Shown: positions 16,930 through 26,340, counted from the stretch's first letter. The stretch is 64,000 nucleotides of DNA from Nitrososphaerota archaeon (GCA_029785375.1 JAFLZV010000005.1:12239-76238), one strand, 5' to 3'. Notes: generated from the letters alone by a model not told the origin. Numbers and translations: made by a program.

Positions 16930-18171
16930 ATGGGGAGGAACTCGCTGAAGATAGGCGGGGTCGACTCCAAGTCGCTGGCTGAGAGGTATGGGACGCCGGT
17001 CTATGTCACAGACCTCGGAAGGGTGGCCGACAGGTTCGAAGAGGCGAAGGCCGCCCTCACTGCGAGGTACCCGGACGTCCTGATGGCCTTCGCTTACAAG
17101 TCAAACTCGACCCTCCAGGTCGTCAGGGCACTGGCGGGGAGAGGGGCCGGCGCGACCATAGTGTCTGTAGCGGGGGTTGAGCTCGCGCGGAGGGCGGGGG
17201 TGGCCCCCAGGGACATGGTGTTCGACGGTCCAAGCAAGTCGAAGGAGGAGCTCGCCGCAGCCATTACGGCGGGAGTGGGGATGATCAACGCAGAGTCGGT
17301 GCAAGAGGCAAGGGACGTCGATGCCCTCTGCCGCTCCCTGGGCGTCAGGGAGGTGCGCATCGGGTTCAGGGTGAACTTCGACATACGGGCGGAGACGCAT
17401 GCAGGGCTCGCCACGGGGGGGAGGGAGCACAAGTTCGGGGTCGCCAGGAGTGAGGTGGTCCAGTTCTGCAGGAGAGAAGCGCAGAAGCTCAGGTCAGCCA
17501 GGGTCGCCGGGCTCCACTCGCACGTCGGATCCCAGATCGCTGACCCGGAGGTCTTCCGGAGGGAGACCGAGGAGATGGTGAGCCTAGCTGTCGAGCTGAG
17601 GGAGTACGGGACAGAAGTGGCGGAGCTCAACCTCGGGGGCGGGCTCGGCTTCCCATACCGCAAAGCGGACAAGGAGCTATCCATTGGCGACTACGCCGAG
17701 GCAACCGCGGGGTCGTTCGCAAGGTCGCGCTGGTCTGGGAGGGCCAGGCTCGTCTTCGAGCTCGGGAGGTGGATTGTAGCAGACTCCACGGTGCTCCTCA
17801 CCAGGGTGAACTACGTGAAGCCTGCGGGGAGGGTCCGCTGGGCCCTCGTCGATGCTGGGATGAACGACTTCATCAGGCCGGCCCTGTACGGCGCCTACCA
17901 CGAAATCGTCCCGGCCTGGACTTCTTCTGCCGGGAGGTCGGCAGGGAGGTACGATGTCGCCGGCCCGGTGTGCGAGAGCACAGACGTGTTCGGGAGGGGG
18001 AGGCGCCTCGGGGTCAGACTGTCCCAGGGGGACCTCCTGGCGATCCTCGACGCAGGAGCGTACGGCTCTTCGATGTCAAGCACTTACAACATGAGGCCCC
18101 TCACGGCGGTCGCGACCGTTGAAGACGGGAAGAGCGCCCTCGCAGCCCCCCGCGGGGCCTCGTCCGAGTGA
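16930..18171 (+). CDS. lysA: Diaminopimelate decarboxylase-like PLP enzyme
   Basis: This is a fold-type III PLP decarboxylase. The PLP lysine is in AFAYKSN (near 50). The phosphate-binding Gly stretch is LNLGGGLGFPY, HSHVGSQ is conserved, and a C-terminal CEST-like motif reads VCESTDVFG with the active-site Cys. The usual reaction is meso-diaminopimelate to lysine. At 413 aa the length is normal. ATG 16930 is chosen; a GTG at 16903 in frame is possible. Thaumarchaeota typically make lysine by the LysW/aminoadipate route, so a catabolic or salvage role beside the NlpC/P60 gene is plausible. A relative acting on another diamino acid cannot be excluded. Confidence 0.88.
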   Translation: MGRNSLKIGGVDSKSLAERYGTPVYVTDLGRVADRFEEAKAALTARYPDVLMAFAYKSNSTLQVVRALAGRGAGATIVSVAGVELARRAGVAPRDMVFDGPSKSKEELAAAITAGVGMINAESVQEARDVDALCRSLGVREVRIGFRVNFDIRAETHAGLATGGREHKFGVARSEVVQFCRREAQKLRSARVAGLHSHVGSQIADPEVFRRETEEMVSLAVELREYGTEVAELNLGGGLGFPYRKADKELSIGDYAEATAGSFARSRWSGRARLVFELGRWIVADSTVLLTRVNYVKPAGRVRWALVDAGMNDFIRPALYGAYHEIVPAWTSSAGRSAGRYDVAGPVCESTDVFGRGRRLGVRLSQGDLLAILDAGAYGSSMSSTYNMRPLTAVATVEDGKSALAAPRGASSE

Positions 18172-18176
18172 GGAGG

Positions 18177-18566
18177 CTAGACCTTCCCAGACACTTCGAA
18201 GTGGGTGACGCTGGGCTCGAGCTCGGCGAGGTATTCGCTGTCCCTCCTAAAGTATTTCGCCTTCCTGATGTCGGTTCCTGCGAACCTCCTGATCGACTCT
18301 TCAGAGTCCCATAGGGAGACGAGCAGGAACTCCGTATTGTCCCCCACGTCCCGGGTGAAGAGCCAGGCGCCGCGGTTCCCCTTTGTCTTCCTGATCTCCA
18401 TCATGCTAGTCACGCCCACGTAGTGGATGAACTCAGAGCGCTTCGTCTTCGGGGTGACGCCGTGCCAGACCCTGGCGATTGAAGGGACCCCTCCATCTTC
18501 GCTTGCAATGGTCTTCACAGTTCGTTTCGGCCCTCGGCCTGCGTCGAGCTTCCCCGGCAATGGCAA
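18177..18566 (-). CDS. Dimeric alpha/beta-barrel (ABM-like) protein
   Basis: The core from about residue 30 (IARVWHGVTP...) to 110 has the pattern of antibiotic-biosynthesis-monooxygenase/heme-oxygenase-like domains: an RVWHG start, FLLVSLWDSEESIRRFAG in the centre and a final FEVSGKV strand. Such proteins act as small oxygenases or stress proteins; the function here is unknown. The TTG start at 18566 is supported by AAAATATATCACT about 25 nt upstream. It converges with the lysA gene. Confidence 0.65.
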   Translation of the reverse strand: MPLPGKLDAGRGPKRTVKTIASEDGGVPSIARVWHGVTPKTKRSEFIHYVGVTSMMEIRKTKGNRGAWLFTRDVGDNTEFLLVSLWDSEESIRRFAGTDIRKAKYFRRDSEYLAELEPSVTHFEVSGKV

Positions 18567-18674
18567 AGACGCACGTTTGGGTAGTGATATATTTTCTTAC
18601 CTGTCGGGTGCGGAGGCTCCGCTGCGGTCTGAAAAAACAGGAGAGGGGTCCCAGACCTTTCGGTCCAGGACTAC

Positions 18675-20822
18675 CTATATTTGCACTGGTTGGTAGTATA
18701 TCTGGTTGTAGAAGTAGCCTACGAACTGGTTATCGGCCAGCCCTTTCACATAAGGCTGGACGAAGAAGTAGTTCGTTGGCGTACCGGCCGGCACCGATGC
18801 GGAAGCCAGCTGTGTAGGATTGATCGGGATGGGCGTGTAGATGAATATCTGGTTCTGGTATGCCATCGTCTCGAGGGTAGTAGCGCATGCTGTCGCTATG
18901 GCCGTGGTTGCAGGGAACTCGCACTTTACTGCCTCCGAGTTCACCGTCGAGTTTGTGAAGTACCCGTTGTATGGCGACGGAGTCATCAGTGGGAAGAACA
19001 TCCCCAGGAACGGGTCGTTGAAGTCGGCTCCCCAGCCGATAGACTGGACAGCCGGATATGTGTACTTGTTCCCGTCGAGGATGTCGAGCTCCGAGGTGGT
19101 TGTCCCGAACGGGACTGCCTGGATGCCGAATGGAGAGAGCGAGTCGTGAATCGCCGTCAAGAAGACCTGGGTGCTAGCCAAAGCTGGTACCGAGTAGTAC
19201 AGCTTGAATGGCTGGAGCTGGCTGCCATTGGCATCACCTATCACGGTTCCTCCAGCTATTGACGTCCCGTTGGAAAGGACGAATGTCGAGGGTACGACCA
19301 TGTAGGTGTGGGACTGCATGCCGAAGGCTTGGAAGTAGTTGTAGGCGGCGGTAGTGTTCTGGGTGGGGTTAGGATAACCTGGGAGGTTCCAGTCCAGGTA
19401 GTTCGAAGTCGTCGGTCCCACCTGATAGCCGTTGAGGTTTACACCGTTCAACGGCGCAGGGCATCCTACGCAGACACCAGGCTCGTTCATCTCAGTGTAG
19501 TTGAGTGCGTTGGCCATGCCAAGCCTGAAGCTTGTGTAGTTGGTTGGAGCCGACCACATGTTCATCTCCAGGAACAGGGCGAAGTCGTACTTGCCGTTGG
19601 CCTGGAATATCTGGTTGAAGGTGAAATGTGCCTTTTGGGCGAAGGACTGGTACATGGCGTTGTAGTTGAATGGGGATTCCGCTGAAATCTGGGCGACGTT
19701 GGTGCCGAAGTCCTTCTCGGCCACCGCGTCTGATGAGTAGTAGTTGACGATTATCACCGGGATGCTCGCTGGTTTCGCCATGTTCGGCACGTTAGACACG
19801 TGCGCGCCCCAGTATCCGGGATATGCCTGGAGGACGTACGGATTCCCTCCAGCCGATATCGACCTGATCTCGTAGGGACCGGTTCCGACGGCTCCGTGGG
19901 TGTTCAAGTACGAACTGGCGGTGTTGTTGCTGACCCCACCGTGCGCATCAACGTAGGCCGGCTCGATGACCTGTTGGCCGTCAAACCCTGCCCAGAGCTG
20001 GGGACCGAATGGACCCAGGTTGTTGACGTAGTTCGCGGTGAAGTAAGTGGCGTTAGCCACGTAAGCCTGGTGTGCATATGACATGATAGCATCCTGAGTG
20101 CTGTTTGCTGGGTTGAAGTTCGAGAGCATCTGGTTCAGCGCTGCGACCGCGAGGTTCTCAGCCGCTGTAGTGTTGGCTGTTGTCGGGAGTCCGGTTGCAG
20201 CGTGGATAGCCGCCCTAATCCCATAGGGGAACTGGTTTCCGAACGTGGTGAACGAATAAGCGGCGGAGTCGTTGTACGAGACCCCGTTCCAGTTGAAGCC
20301 ACTGATACCCGATGGGGCGTTGATCCACTGTGTTCGGACTATGGAGAACCACTGATCGTAGCCGGTCACCGGGGTCCCGTCAGAGAACGTGACACCGGGT
20401 CTGATATGGAAGACGTTGGTGTAACCGCCGTTAGTGATGGTGTAGTTGTCCGCGATCACCGGTTCAAGCTGCGTCCCGCTGGTCCCGTTGTATTCGAGCA
20501 GATTCTGGAACACCGCATTGATGTAGCCAGTGTCCTGTGAATAGAACGCGTAACCTGGGTCGAAGCTGTCAGGGGAGGTCCCTGTAGACTCGTCGACCAG
20601 CTGGCTCGCGTTAGGTGGGCCATAAAGGCTCACGACCGAGCTCGTCGAGGTACTCGACGTAGACGTCGTGGTTTGCGACGAGGATGAGGTGGTCGTGGTG
20701 GTTGTCGATGAAGGTTTCGAAGTCACGACGAAGTACGCCGCGACCGCTGCGATGACAAGAATGACGACGACGATAGCTACTGTTGCTGTAGAAGTAATTG
20801 CATTGCGTTGCGTAATTTTCAT
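18675..20822 (-). CDS. Extracellular solute-binding protein family 5, oligopeptide importer
   Basis: This is a membrane-anchored substrate-binding protein of a peptide ABC importer. A short basic N-terminus precedes one hydrophobic helix (about 12-33). A Ser/Thr-rich linker follows (about 36-65), typical of archaeal surface lipoproteins or anchored binding proteins and likely glycosylated. The large SBP_bac_5 domain has DPGYAFYSQD, LAEPVIADNYTI-like and FHIRPGVTFSDGTPVTG signatures. At 715 aa it is longer than bacterial DppA/OppA (about 530), with inserts rich in Asn, Tyr and Ser. It is divergent from the four permease/ATPase genes that complete the transporter. Specificity cannot be read. 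Confidence 0.9.
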   Translation of the reverse strand: MKITQRNAITSTATVAIVVVILVIAAVAAYFVVTSKPSSTTTTTTSSSSQTTTSTSSTSTSSVVSLYGPPNASQLVDESTGTSPDSFDPGYAFYSQDTGYINAVFQNLLEYNGTSGTQLEPVIADNYTITNGGYTNVFHIRPGVTFSDGTPVTGYDQWFSIVRTQWINAPSGISGFNWNGVSYNDSAAYSFTTFGNQFPYGIRAAIHAATGLPTTANTTAAENLAVAALNQMLSNFNPANSTQDAIMSYAHQAYVANATYFTANYVNNLGPFGPQLWAGFDGQQVIEPAYVDAHGGVSNNTASSYLNTHGAVGTGPYEIRSISAGGNPYVLQAYPGYWGAHVSNVPNMAKPASIPVIIVNYYSSDAVAEKDFGTNVAQISAESPFNYNAMYQSFAQKAHFTFNQIFQANGKYDFALFLEMNMWSAPTNYTSFRLGMANALNYTEMNEPGVCVGCPAPLNGVNLNGYQVGPTTSNYLDWNLPGYPNPTQNTTAAYNYFQAFGMQSHTYMVVPSTFVLSNGTSIAGGTVIGDANGSQLQPFKLYYSVPALASTQVFLTAIHDSLSPFGIQAVPFGTTTSELDILDGNKYTYPAVQSIGWGADFNDPFLGMFFPLMTPSPYNGYFTNSTVNSEAVKCEFPATTAIATACATTLETMAYQNQIFIYTPIPINPTQLASASVPAGTPTNYFFVQPYVKGLADNQFVGYFYNQIYYQPVQI

Positions 20823-20848
20823 TCTCGAGAGGCTAGAACCTACTTACA

Positions 20849-20860
20849 GTTTATAAGAAT
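20849..20860 (-). promoter_or_regulatory. TATA-like element of the solute-binding protein gene
   Basis: ATTCTTATAAAC on the minus strand is centred about 32 nt upstream of the ATG at 20822, leaving a leader of a few bases. Confidence 0.5.
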
Positions 20861-21293
20861 TGTTAGCATATATATCTTCCCATTTGTTCCATCCCCTCAC
20901 CGATTCTGCTCGAGTAGGAAGTCCGCGACGGCGTCTGTCAGTTTCTGCAAAATGGGGGCGCGTCACTCTCGCTCTGCCGCGCTCACCGTCGCCGATTCAC
21001 ATAACCTGCATAAAGTGGCTTGCGCGCATCCTCTTGGATCTCTCTTTTCAAAGGTAGCCGTACTCCTGGCTGACTGCGGAACTGCGGTCTGCTCGTCGAA
21101 GAGCAGTGGAATGGAAAGAACCACTTTTCAAGGGCCCGCTCTTGATCCCGTAGATGCCCTCGCGCTTTTCAAAACCCAGTCCCAAGTACGGCCCACTCGC
21201 CCTTTCTTAGGCACAGTGACCCGGGCCAGCAAAGCGCCTAGCGATCAAGCCGTCGATGTGGCCGCCAAAGGCACGCTAAGTGCATGTCAACAA
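20861..21293. other. Long divergent intergenic region of the peptide transporter
   Basis: About 430 nt lie between the two promoters of the divergent transporter operons. No convincing ORF or RNA was seen; the 228-codon plus ORF crossing it has no family resemblance. TATCTATAA-type AT-rich sequence at 21294-21301 is the probable promoter for the permease operon. The unusual length leaves room for regulatory sites. Confidence 0.45.
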
Positions 21294-21333
21294 TCTATAA
21301 GAGTGGCAGGCGAGGCGAGCAGTACTCACTCAA

Positions 21334-22362
21334 TTGGATTCGAAGTTCCTGTTCTTCGTCGCAAGGAGAGCAGTGAACGCTGTCATCACGGTGATCCTCA
21401 TGATAGCACTGATCTTCATTATCATGCATTTAGTTGCGCCCACCCCGGAAGACCTTGCGAGACTTTACGTTGGTCCCAAATTCCCACCCGCTGAACTCAA
21501 ATTGATCGCGCAGAGGCTGGGGCTTACCCAGCCGGTGTATGTCCAGTTCGTGACTTACGTAACCGGATTCTTCCGGGGGAACCTAGGCACTGATACCATA
21601 TACGGGATACCCGAAATCCTGGTCATTGAGGAGTACTTCCCGGTGACCCTGAATATGGTGCTTCTGGGGACCCTCTTGGGGGTCCTCCTGGGGCTTTTCA
21701 CTGGGGCCATCGCAGCCTCGAACAGGAACACCCCAACCGACTATGGTGTGAAGGCGCTCTATCTGGGCACTTGGGCAGCGCCACCATTCTTGGTTGGTGT
21801 CGTCCTCCAGCTCTTCTTGGGCTACGGACTCCACCTGCTGCCGACGAGCAACGTCGCAAACCCAGTGCTCAGCGTCCCACCCCCTGTCACCGGGTTTCCC
21901 CTCATCGACTCCATCCTAGCGCAAGACTGGACGTACCTGTATAGCTGGACGCGGCACCTCATACTCCCCGCAATAACCATAGGGCTGATAAGCTTCGGAT
22001 CCATCACGAGGCTCACACGGGCGACGATGGTGGATGCACTGGACAAGGACTACGTCAAGTTGGCATACATGAAGGGGCTTGGACAGAGGACCGTCGTCTG
22101 GGGCACTGCATTCAGGAACGCCATAATCCCGATTGTCACGCTGCTGGCCCTCACCTTCGCTGCCACGGTCGGTGGCGCAGTCATAGTCGAATACGTCTTC
22201 GAGTACCATGGCATAGGTTTCTTCGCTGTCCAGGCGGCCTACGCACTTGACTATCCGGCGATTCTCGCCATCACAGTCATTGTTGGGTTTTCGGTGATCA
22301 TCGCTAACTTCATCGCAGACGTGCTCTACGGGATTATGGACCCCCGGGTGAGGTTGACTTAG
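21334..22362 (+). CDS. dppB: Oligopeptide/dipeptide ABC transporter permease (DppB-like)
   Basis: This is the first membrane subunit of the peptide importer. There is an N-terminal transmembrane helix (about 8-30), a large loop, then five more helices. The EAA-type coupling loop reads DYVKLAYMKGLGQRTVVWGTAFRNAI. At 342 aa the length is normal for DppB. The start is a TTG with a TATA-like TCTATAAG about 35 nt upstream. It is followed without a gap by the DppC-like gene, so it leads a four-gene operon. Confidence 0.92.
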   Translation: MDSKFLFFVARRAVNAVITVILMIALIFIIMHLVAPTPEDLARLYVGPKFPPAELKLIAQRLGLTQPVYVQFVTYVTGFFRGNLGTDTIYGIPEILVIEEYFPVTLNMVLLGTLLGVLLGLFTGAIAASNRNTPTDYGVKALYLGTWAAPPFLVGVVLQLFLGYGLHLLPTSNVANPVLSVPPPVTGFPLIDSILAQDWTYLYSWTRHLILPAITIGLISFGSITRLTRATMVDALDKDYVKLAYMKGLGQRTVVWGTAFRNAIIPIVTLLALTFAATVGGAVIVEYVFEYHGIGFFAVQAAYALDYPAILAITVIVGFSVIIANFIADVLYGIMDPRVRLT

Positions 22363-23370
22363 ATGGGCGATGGTCACACGAATCGGCTGACGAGGTTCAG
22401 GCTCTTTAAAGGCAGGCAACGAAGCCCGAGCGTGGCCGTACCCGACCAGGCCGAGACTCCTCTCGGCGAGACAAGCGGGATAAGGTTCATCGTAGGGTTC
22501 GTCAGAAGAGACAAGATAGCGCTGAGCGGGGCATTTGGGATAGCGATATTCATAGTGTTCTCTGTGATTCAGGGCCTCCTCGAATTGCTTGGGGGATACC
22601 TGCGGAACCCATCGCTGAGCTATCTTCTCCTTCCATCGGATCCATTCACGTTCCACTTCGGTCTCGAGCTCGCACCGCCAAGCCTGGCCAACTTCCCAGT
22701 AGGTCTGCTTGGCTACGACGAGACAGGAAGAAGCATATTGTCCAGGATCCTCTATGCAGCGCCCAGGGATGCCCTGGCCTCTATCCTCATTGTAGTCTCA
22801 GCCATAGTAATCGGCATGGCACTGGGCATCTCTGCCGGCTACATAGGAGGGTGGGCAGACGAAATCCTGATGAGAATCACGGATGCATTCCTCGCCTTCC
22901 CGCTGATCCTGCTGGCCATCGCGATGTCGTTGATTCTTGGGAACGGCTACCTGGTGGTACTCATAACGCTGATGGCCATATGGTGGCCAACCTATGCGAG
23001 GTTCTTCCGGGCCCAAGCGCTTTCGCTCAAGAGCAGGGGTTACGTCGAAGCGTCAAGGCTGAGCGGGTTGAGTTCGGCCAGGATAATACTGAGACACATC
23101 TTCCCGAACTCCATTGACCCGATCGTGGCCATAGCCACCCTTGACTTCGGGAACGTCATACTGACCTATTCTACCCTTGCCTTCCTCGGCATAGGGGTGA
23201 CTGTGGGAGTCCCTGAGTGGGGTTCGATGGCGGCCCAGGGGCTGTCATACGCCCCGCGCGTATGGTGGTATGCGCTCTTCCCGGCCATCGCAATCATGGC
23301 GGTCGTGGTCTGTTTCTCCCTTTTGGGGGACAGGATACAGGACATGGTCGGTGGGAGGATTTCATACTAG
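22363..23370 (+). CDS. dppC: Oligopeptide/dipeptide ABC transporter permease (DppC-like)
   Basis: This is the second membrane subunit. The N-terminal 45 residues are cytosolic and basic, followed by a transmembrane helix (about 55-75). The DppC signature GYDETGRSILSRILYAAPRD and an EAA loop GYVEASRLSGLSSARIILRHIFPN are present. It has the usual six helices. The ATG start directly follows the stop of the DppB-like gene, indicating translational coupling. Together with the DppB-like subunit it forms the channel. Confidence 0.92.
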   Translation: MGDGHTNRLTRFRLFKGRQRSPSVAVPDQAETPLGETSGIRFIVGFVRRDKIALSGAFGIAIFIVFSVIQGLLELLGGYLRNPSLSYLLLPSDPFTFHFGLELAPPSLANFPVGLLGYDETGRSILSRILYAAPRDALASILIVVSAIVIGMALGISAGYIGGWADEILMRITDAFLAFPLILLAIAMSLILGNGYLVVLITLMAIWWPTYARFFRAQALSLKSRGYVEASRLSGLSSARIILRHIFPNSIDPIVAIATLDFGNVILTYSTLAFLGIGVTVGVPEWGSMAAQGLSYAPRVWWYALFPAIAIMAVVVCFSLLGDRIQDMVGGRISY

Positions 23371-24336
23371 TTGCTGCTCGACGTCAAGGGACTGCGCGTA
23401 AGCTATCGTACTGTATATGGCAACCTAGAAGCAATCAAAAAGGTGGACCTCTCCATCGAGAAGGGCGAGAGCGTCGCAGTGGTGGGCGAGAGCGGCTGCG
23501 GCAAATCCACCTTCGGCCATGCGATCGTGAGGCTCCTCCCTCCCAACGCGAAATATGAGGGAAAAGTGAATCTGGACGGCAAAGACGTGTTGGCTCTGAA
23601 GGGGCATGAGCTCAGAGCGTACAGGGGGAACGATGTATTCATGATCTTCCAGGACCCACTTAACAGCCTGAACCCGGTCAAGCGGGTCGACGTCCAGATG
23701 CTTGAGGCGGTGGAGATGCGAGAGAGAGTAGCTGGCAGGGGATACGACGAGACGAAAGCCTACAAGGACATCGTCGAAGGGCTGACGGGGGTGAGGATGC
23801 CCGATCCAGAAGTGATACTCAGGAGGTATCCCCACGAGCTCTCCGGCGGCCAGATTCAGAGGGTGGTGATTGCGATGGCATTGGTGATGAAGCCGAAGCT
23901 CCTGATAGCGGATGAACCCACTTCAGCGCTCGACGTGACCATCCAGGCCCAGGTGATGAAACTCATCGGGGGCCTGAAAAAGGAATACGGGATGTCGGTG
24001 CTGTTCATAACGCATGACATGGCCGTCGCGTACACCGTGGCAGACAAGTTCCTAGTGATGTACGCAGGCGAGCTTTCCGAGCTGGGCCCGGTGGACAAAG
24101 TAGTTTCGACACCGCTGCACCCCTACACAGTCGCCCTGGTGAACAGCATCCCCAACAAATCGAGGAGAGACGGGGAACTTGTCTCGATTCCCGGCTCCCC
24201 GCCGAACATGATCTCTCCTCCCCCTGGGTGCAGGTTCAACCCCAGGTGCCCGAAGGTGATGGACATATGCCGCATAGAATCCCCCGAAGCGAGAGAGAAG
24301 GACGAGCGTATGGTGAGGTGCCATCTCTATGACTGA
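23371..24336 (+). CDS. dppD: Oligopeptide ABC transporter ATP-binding protein (DppD-like)
   Basis: This is an ATPase subunit of the peptide importer. Walker A is GESGCGKS (near 37), the signature is LSGGQIQR, Walker B is LLIADEPTSALD and the H-loop is ITHDMAV. The C-terminal peptide-transporter tail CRFNPRCPKVMDIC carries cysteines that in relatives bind an Fe-S cluster. The start is a TTG right after the DppC stop. The next ATPase gene overlaps it by 8 nt. Confidence 0.94.
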   Translation: MLLDVKGLRVSYRTVYGNLEAIKKVDLSIEKGESVAVVGESGCGKSTFGHAIVRLLPPNAKYEGKVNLDGKDVLALKGHELRAYRGNDVFMIFQDPLNSLNPVKRVDVQMLEAVEMRERVAGRGYDETKAYKDIVEGLTGVRMPDPEVILRRYPHELSGGQIQRVVIAMALVMKPKLLIADEPTSALDVTIQAQVMKLIGGLKKEYGMSVLFITHDMAVAYTVADKFLVMYAGELSELGPVDKVVSTPLHPYTVALVNSIPNKSRRDGELVSIPGSPPNMISPPPGCRFNPRCPKVMDICRIESPEAREKDERMVRCHLYD

Positions 24337-25297
24337 ACAAGATACTGTCGTGAGAGCTGTGGGGGTCACGAAGTGGTTCGAAGCATCCAAGAAGGGGTTC
24401 ATCCAGTCTCTCCTTTCACGCGGGCCCAAGGTCTGGGTGAAGGCGGTCGACGGGGTGGACCTCGAAATCGCCGCCGGCGAGGTCCTCGCGCTGGTTGGTG
24501 AGAGCGGGAGCGGGAAGACAACGCTTGGGAGAATGCTGGTCACATTGGAGACGACCACACGTGGGGAGATATACTTCATGAACGAGAAGGTCAGCAAAAG
24601 ACTCTGGAGGAAGGTGAGGAGGCAGGTACAGATGGTCTTCCAGAATCCGACCGACAGCCTCGACCCGAGGATGCCCATCATTGATATCGTGACAGAACCA
24701 CTCCACAGGTCTGGGGTTAGCGGGGAGAACAAGGAAGCCCAGTTTAAGACATCGTTGGAACTCGTGGGGCTTGACTCAAAGACGTTCGGCCAGAGGAGGA
24801 TTCGAGACCTATCTGGAGGTCAGAGGCAGCGCGTCGCTGTCGCGAGAGCCATAATTGGGAACCCGACTTTCCTCGTCTTGGACGAGCCGACATCCGCGCT
24901 GGACGCTTCGGTCCAAGCGTCGGTTCTGAACCTTCTCGCCAAGATCCACGACGAACTCAAGCTCACGTATCTCTTCATCACCCACAACATTTCTGTGGCG
25001 AGGTTCATCTCCGACAGAATCGCGGTGATGTACGCGGGGAAGGTTGTAGAGACTGGTCCAACCGAGTCGGTCATATTCAACCCGAAGCATCCATACACTC
25101 AGGCCCTTCTGAAGTCCGTCCCCACCATCAAGTCTCATGACCTGGCCCCGCCCACGGGAGAGGTCCCGAGTCTGGTCGCACTTCCCTCGGGCTGCAGGTT
25201 CCACCCGCGCTGCCCATATGTGATGGACATATGCAGAGAGAAGGAGCCGGAGCTCAGGAAGGTGGGAGACGTCCAGGCTGCCTGCTGGCTTTACTGA
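24329..25297 (+). CDS. dppF: Oligopeptide ABC transporter ATP-binding protein (DppF-like)
   Basis: This is the second ATPase subunit. Walker A is GESGSGKT (near 54), the signature is LSGGQRQR, Walker B is FLVLDEPTSALD and the H-loop is ITHNI. The typical tail CRFHPRCPYVMDIC is present. It overlaps the DppD-like gene by 8 nt. With it the set of binding protein, two permeases and two ATPases is complete. An unrelated membrane-protein gene follows immediately. Confidence 0.94.
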   Translation: MTEQDTVVRAVGVTKWFEASKKGFIQSLLSRGPKVWVKAVDGVDLEIAAGEVLALVGESGSGKTTLGRMLVTLETTTRGEIYFMNEKVSKRLWRKVRRQVQMVFQNPTDSLDPRMPIIDIVTEPLHRSGVSGENKEAQFKTSLELVGLDSKTFGQRRIRDLSGGQRQRVAVARAIIGNPTFLVLDEPTSALDASVQASVLNLLAKIHDELKLTYLFITHNISVARFISDRIAVMYAGKVVETGPTESVIFNPKHPYTQALLKSVPTIKSHDLAPPTGEVPSLVALPSGCRFHPRCPYVMDICREKEPELRKVGDVQAACWLY

Positions 25298-25305
25298 ACC
25301 AGGTC

Positions 25306-25794
25306 TTGGAACCAGAAAAAGTCCTGAAGCCGAACGTCTCCAAGAGCCTCCTAAAGGCAACCTTGGCTATGGCGGTGCTAACCCCATTCCTCACTCTCAA
25401 CTGGTCAACTCTCCCGAGCTACATTCTATTCCTGGGCGTTTACTATCTGATGGTAGGATTATACATGCTGAACAAGGAAGCCACAGTCTACAGGTTCGAA
25501 AGCTCTGGGATCCACGTGAGTCGGCCCTGGAGGGAGGAGACGGTCATACAATATGACAACATCCTAGGGATCGGCGTGGGCCAGGGGATGCTGGCCAGGC
25601 GGTTTCATTGTGGCACCCTGTACGTCGAGCTCAAGAAGGGGAAGGGCACTCACAGATCTGTAGCGGGAGTCGGCGTCGTCCCACTCAAGGACATCCCAGA
25701 CCCAGAGAGGGTCTACAAGGAGATATCGGATGCGACGGGTGTGTTCGGAGCCTCCACGGCACCTGAGCCTGATCCTCAGACGGGTTCCACGTAG
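25306..25794 (+). CDS. Small membrane protein with PH-like (bPH/DUF304-type) domain
   Basis: Two hydrophobic segments near residues 20-35 and 38-58 are followed by a soluble region with ATVYRFESSGIHVSRPWREETVIQYDNILGI. This resembles the bacterial PH domain family found after paired membrane helices. Function is unknown. The ORF track begins inside dppF; I place the start at TTG 25306, 9 nt after the dppF stop, so it may be a fifth cistron of the transporter operon. The last 15 residues are Pro/Asp-rich and overlap the convergent nuclease gene. Confidence 0.6.
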   Translation: MEPEKVLKPNVSKSLLKATLAMAVLTPFLTLNWSTLPSYILFLGVYYLMVGLYMLNKEATVYRFESSGIHVSRPWREETVIQYDNILGIGVGQGMLARRFHCGTLYVELKKGKGTHRSVAGVGVVPLKDIPDPERVYKEISDATGVFGASTAPEPDPQTGST

Positions 25795-26339
25795 CTGACA
25801 TAGGATTCGACGTTGTCCAAGAAGTCGGCTAGGGCGAAGATTGGGACCACGGCACCCCCTGCAACGAACCTTACCCCGGGGTCTGCCATCACCAGTACCA
25901 GAGGGACGATGGAGCCGATGCTGTCCAGGCTGTCGTGGAGCCTCTTCGCCCTATCTCTCTGCGCTTCGACAAGCCGACCCAGGGCGGAGCGACCAGGCTG
26001 GCGTGCCCAGTGCTTGCAGTCTACCGCCAGGGATAGCCGGTCAGATATCCCCAGGACGTCTATCTGGGCCCTCGGCTTCCTCAGGTAGATGTTCTCCATC
26101 ACCCGATAACGGCGAGCACGGAGGATGTTGGAACAGAACCTCTCGAAATCCCTCCAGGACAGGTGACTCGAAACCACTTCGACGCGTTCGCCCATAGCGC
26201 ACAAGGCTAGGCCAGCCATCTGCTCGTCTTCATGTTGAACCGCTGAGAGGCCGAGGGCCGACGCGACTGCGGCGATCTCCTCCTGCGCCAGCTCGACCGA
26301 GCCTGACCTCTTCGCGAGTAGCGTCAAGAGCGGCCCCAC
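25776..26339 (-). CDS. Mrr/PD-(D/E)XK-like nuclease domain protein
   Basis: The region from about residue 60, WRDFERFCSNILRARRYRV, then AQIDVLGISDRLSLAVDCKHW, follows the plan of restriction-endonuclease-like proteins: Glu in the first helix, a catalytic Asp in QIDVLG and a D-x-K core ending in DCKHW. No HNH or methylase partner is near, so this is an orphan nuclease rather than a restriction-modification system. It starts at a GTG. It overlaps the 3' end of the PH-like gene convergently by 19 nt. The N-terminal 55 residues look like a small helical domain. The target DNA is unknown. Confidence 0.65.
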   Translation of the reverse strand: MGPLLTLLAKRSGSVELAQEEIAAVASALGLSAVQHEDEQMAGLALCAMGERVEVVSSHLSWRDFERFCSNILRARRYRVMENIYLRKPRAQIDVLGISDRLSLAVDCKHWARQPGRSALGRLVEAQRDRAKRLHDSLDSIGSIVPLVLVMADPGVRFVAGGAVVPIFALADFLDNVESYVSYVEPV

Positions 26340-26340
26340 G

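Noticed and set aside
25776-26339. Restriction-modification or other defence system around the Mrr-like nuclease
   Set aside because: No methyltransferase, helicase or toxin partner is adjacent; the neighbours are a membrane protein and a signal peptidase.
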